Below are positions 63,917-64,000 of a stretch of DNA of 64,000 nt, piece after piece (positions within the stretch are counted from its first letter, which is position 1; every line of letters starts with the position of its first letter). Source of the DNA: Luscinia megarhynchos. Taxonomy: Eukaryota > Chordata > Aves > Passeriformes > Turdidae. Both the position numbers and the translations under genes were made by a program. The notes under the pieces are model-generated. The model was not told the origin of the DNA. It ran no database searches and worked only from the letters and a program-made list of their open reading frames with translations. The stretch covers positions 31,847,406 through 31,911,405 of the forward strand of contig JAPFBE010000002.1 of the NCBI GenBank assembly GCA_034336665.1. The letters run 5' to 3'.

Positions 63917-64000
63917 TACAAATTTCAGAACATGTCTTAGACCATATTTTGACCATGAAACTTGCTGTGATTATAGTCAAGATTTTGCATCAAGTAGTCA

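Larger units (their letters stand above)
43483..64000 (+). other. SEMA5A: SEMA5A downstream intron (5' part, at least 20.5 kb)
   Basis: The intron starts with GTATGA at 43483 and continues past the window end. It holds two abutting CR1 3' ends (45.7-46.6 kb), a longer CR1 fragment (58.45-59.75 kb), an LTR (63.34-63.92 kb), an A14 tract (47504-47517), a 22-bp tandem duplication (55599-55642) and otherwise AT-rich unique-looking sequence. I saw no codons for the expected next SEMA5A exon. One unassigned coding-like stretch at 47330-47480 is discussed separately. Confidence 0.82.

Noticed and set aside
1..64000. Search for CRISPR arrays, bacterial operons, tRNA or rRNA genes, or a novel defence-like system.
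   Set aside because: The sequence is vertebrate intronic DNA with split exons. I saw no regularly spaced repeats, ribosome-binding sites, cloverleaf genes or compact gene clusters.

Overview
This is vertebrate nuclear DNA, most likely from a bird. It is AT-rich, has very little coding sequence, and is interrupted by CR1-type LINE fragments and by long terminal repeats of a family I recognise from bird genomes. The window lies inside one large split gene read on the + strand, SEMA5A (semaphorin-5A, a transmembrane axon-guidance protein). Six consecutive internal exons are visible: 18277-18339, 24119-24217, 25315-25529, 36323-36608, 39841-39976 and 43278-43482. All have consensus AG/GT splice sites. 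Their phases chain correctly (0-0, 0-0, 0-1, 1-2, 2-0, 0-1), apart from one extra base in the third exon. Together they encode about 334 residues, most of the extracellular Sema domain (roughly residues 90-425 by my memory of the mammalian protein). The signal peptide and N-terminal exons, the end of the Sema domain, the PSI and thrombospondin repeats, the membrane segment and the tail lie outside the window.

Layout: 1-18276 is the 3' part of an upstream intron with simple repeats and a possible G-quadruplex. The region 18277-43482 holds the six exons separated by introns of about 5.8, 1.1, 10.8, 3.2 and 3.3 kb. The region 43483-64000 is the start of a downstream intron of at least 20.5 kb. 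That last intron holds two abutting CR1 3' ends (about 45.7-46.6 kb), a longer decayed CR1 with recognisable reverse-transcriptase motifs (about 58.45-59.75 kb) and an LTR (about 63.34-63.92 kb). A shorter, internally deleted LTR of the same family sits 192 bp upstream of the 36323 exon.

The most notable observation is a one-base insertion at or next to position 25468. It breaks the reading frame inside an otherwise perfectly conserved exon, while all the other exons are intact. A consensus or assembly error is the simplest explanation; a real loss-of-function allele is the interesting alternative. Smaller observations are a perfect hairpin just upstream of the 63-nt exon's predicted branch point, a 15-bp perfect inverted repeat in an intron, a G-run cluster, a TAATTA cluster that may mark a regulatory element, and an unassigned coding-like stretch at 47330-47480. 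I found no bacterial-type operon, CRISPR array, RNA gene or convincing novel system. Gene identity rests on recognising the protein family from memory, not on a database search.
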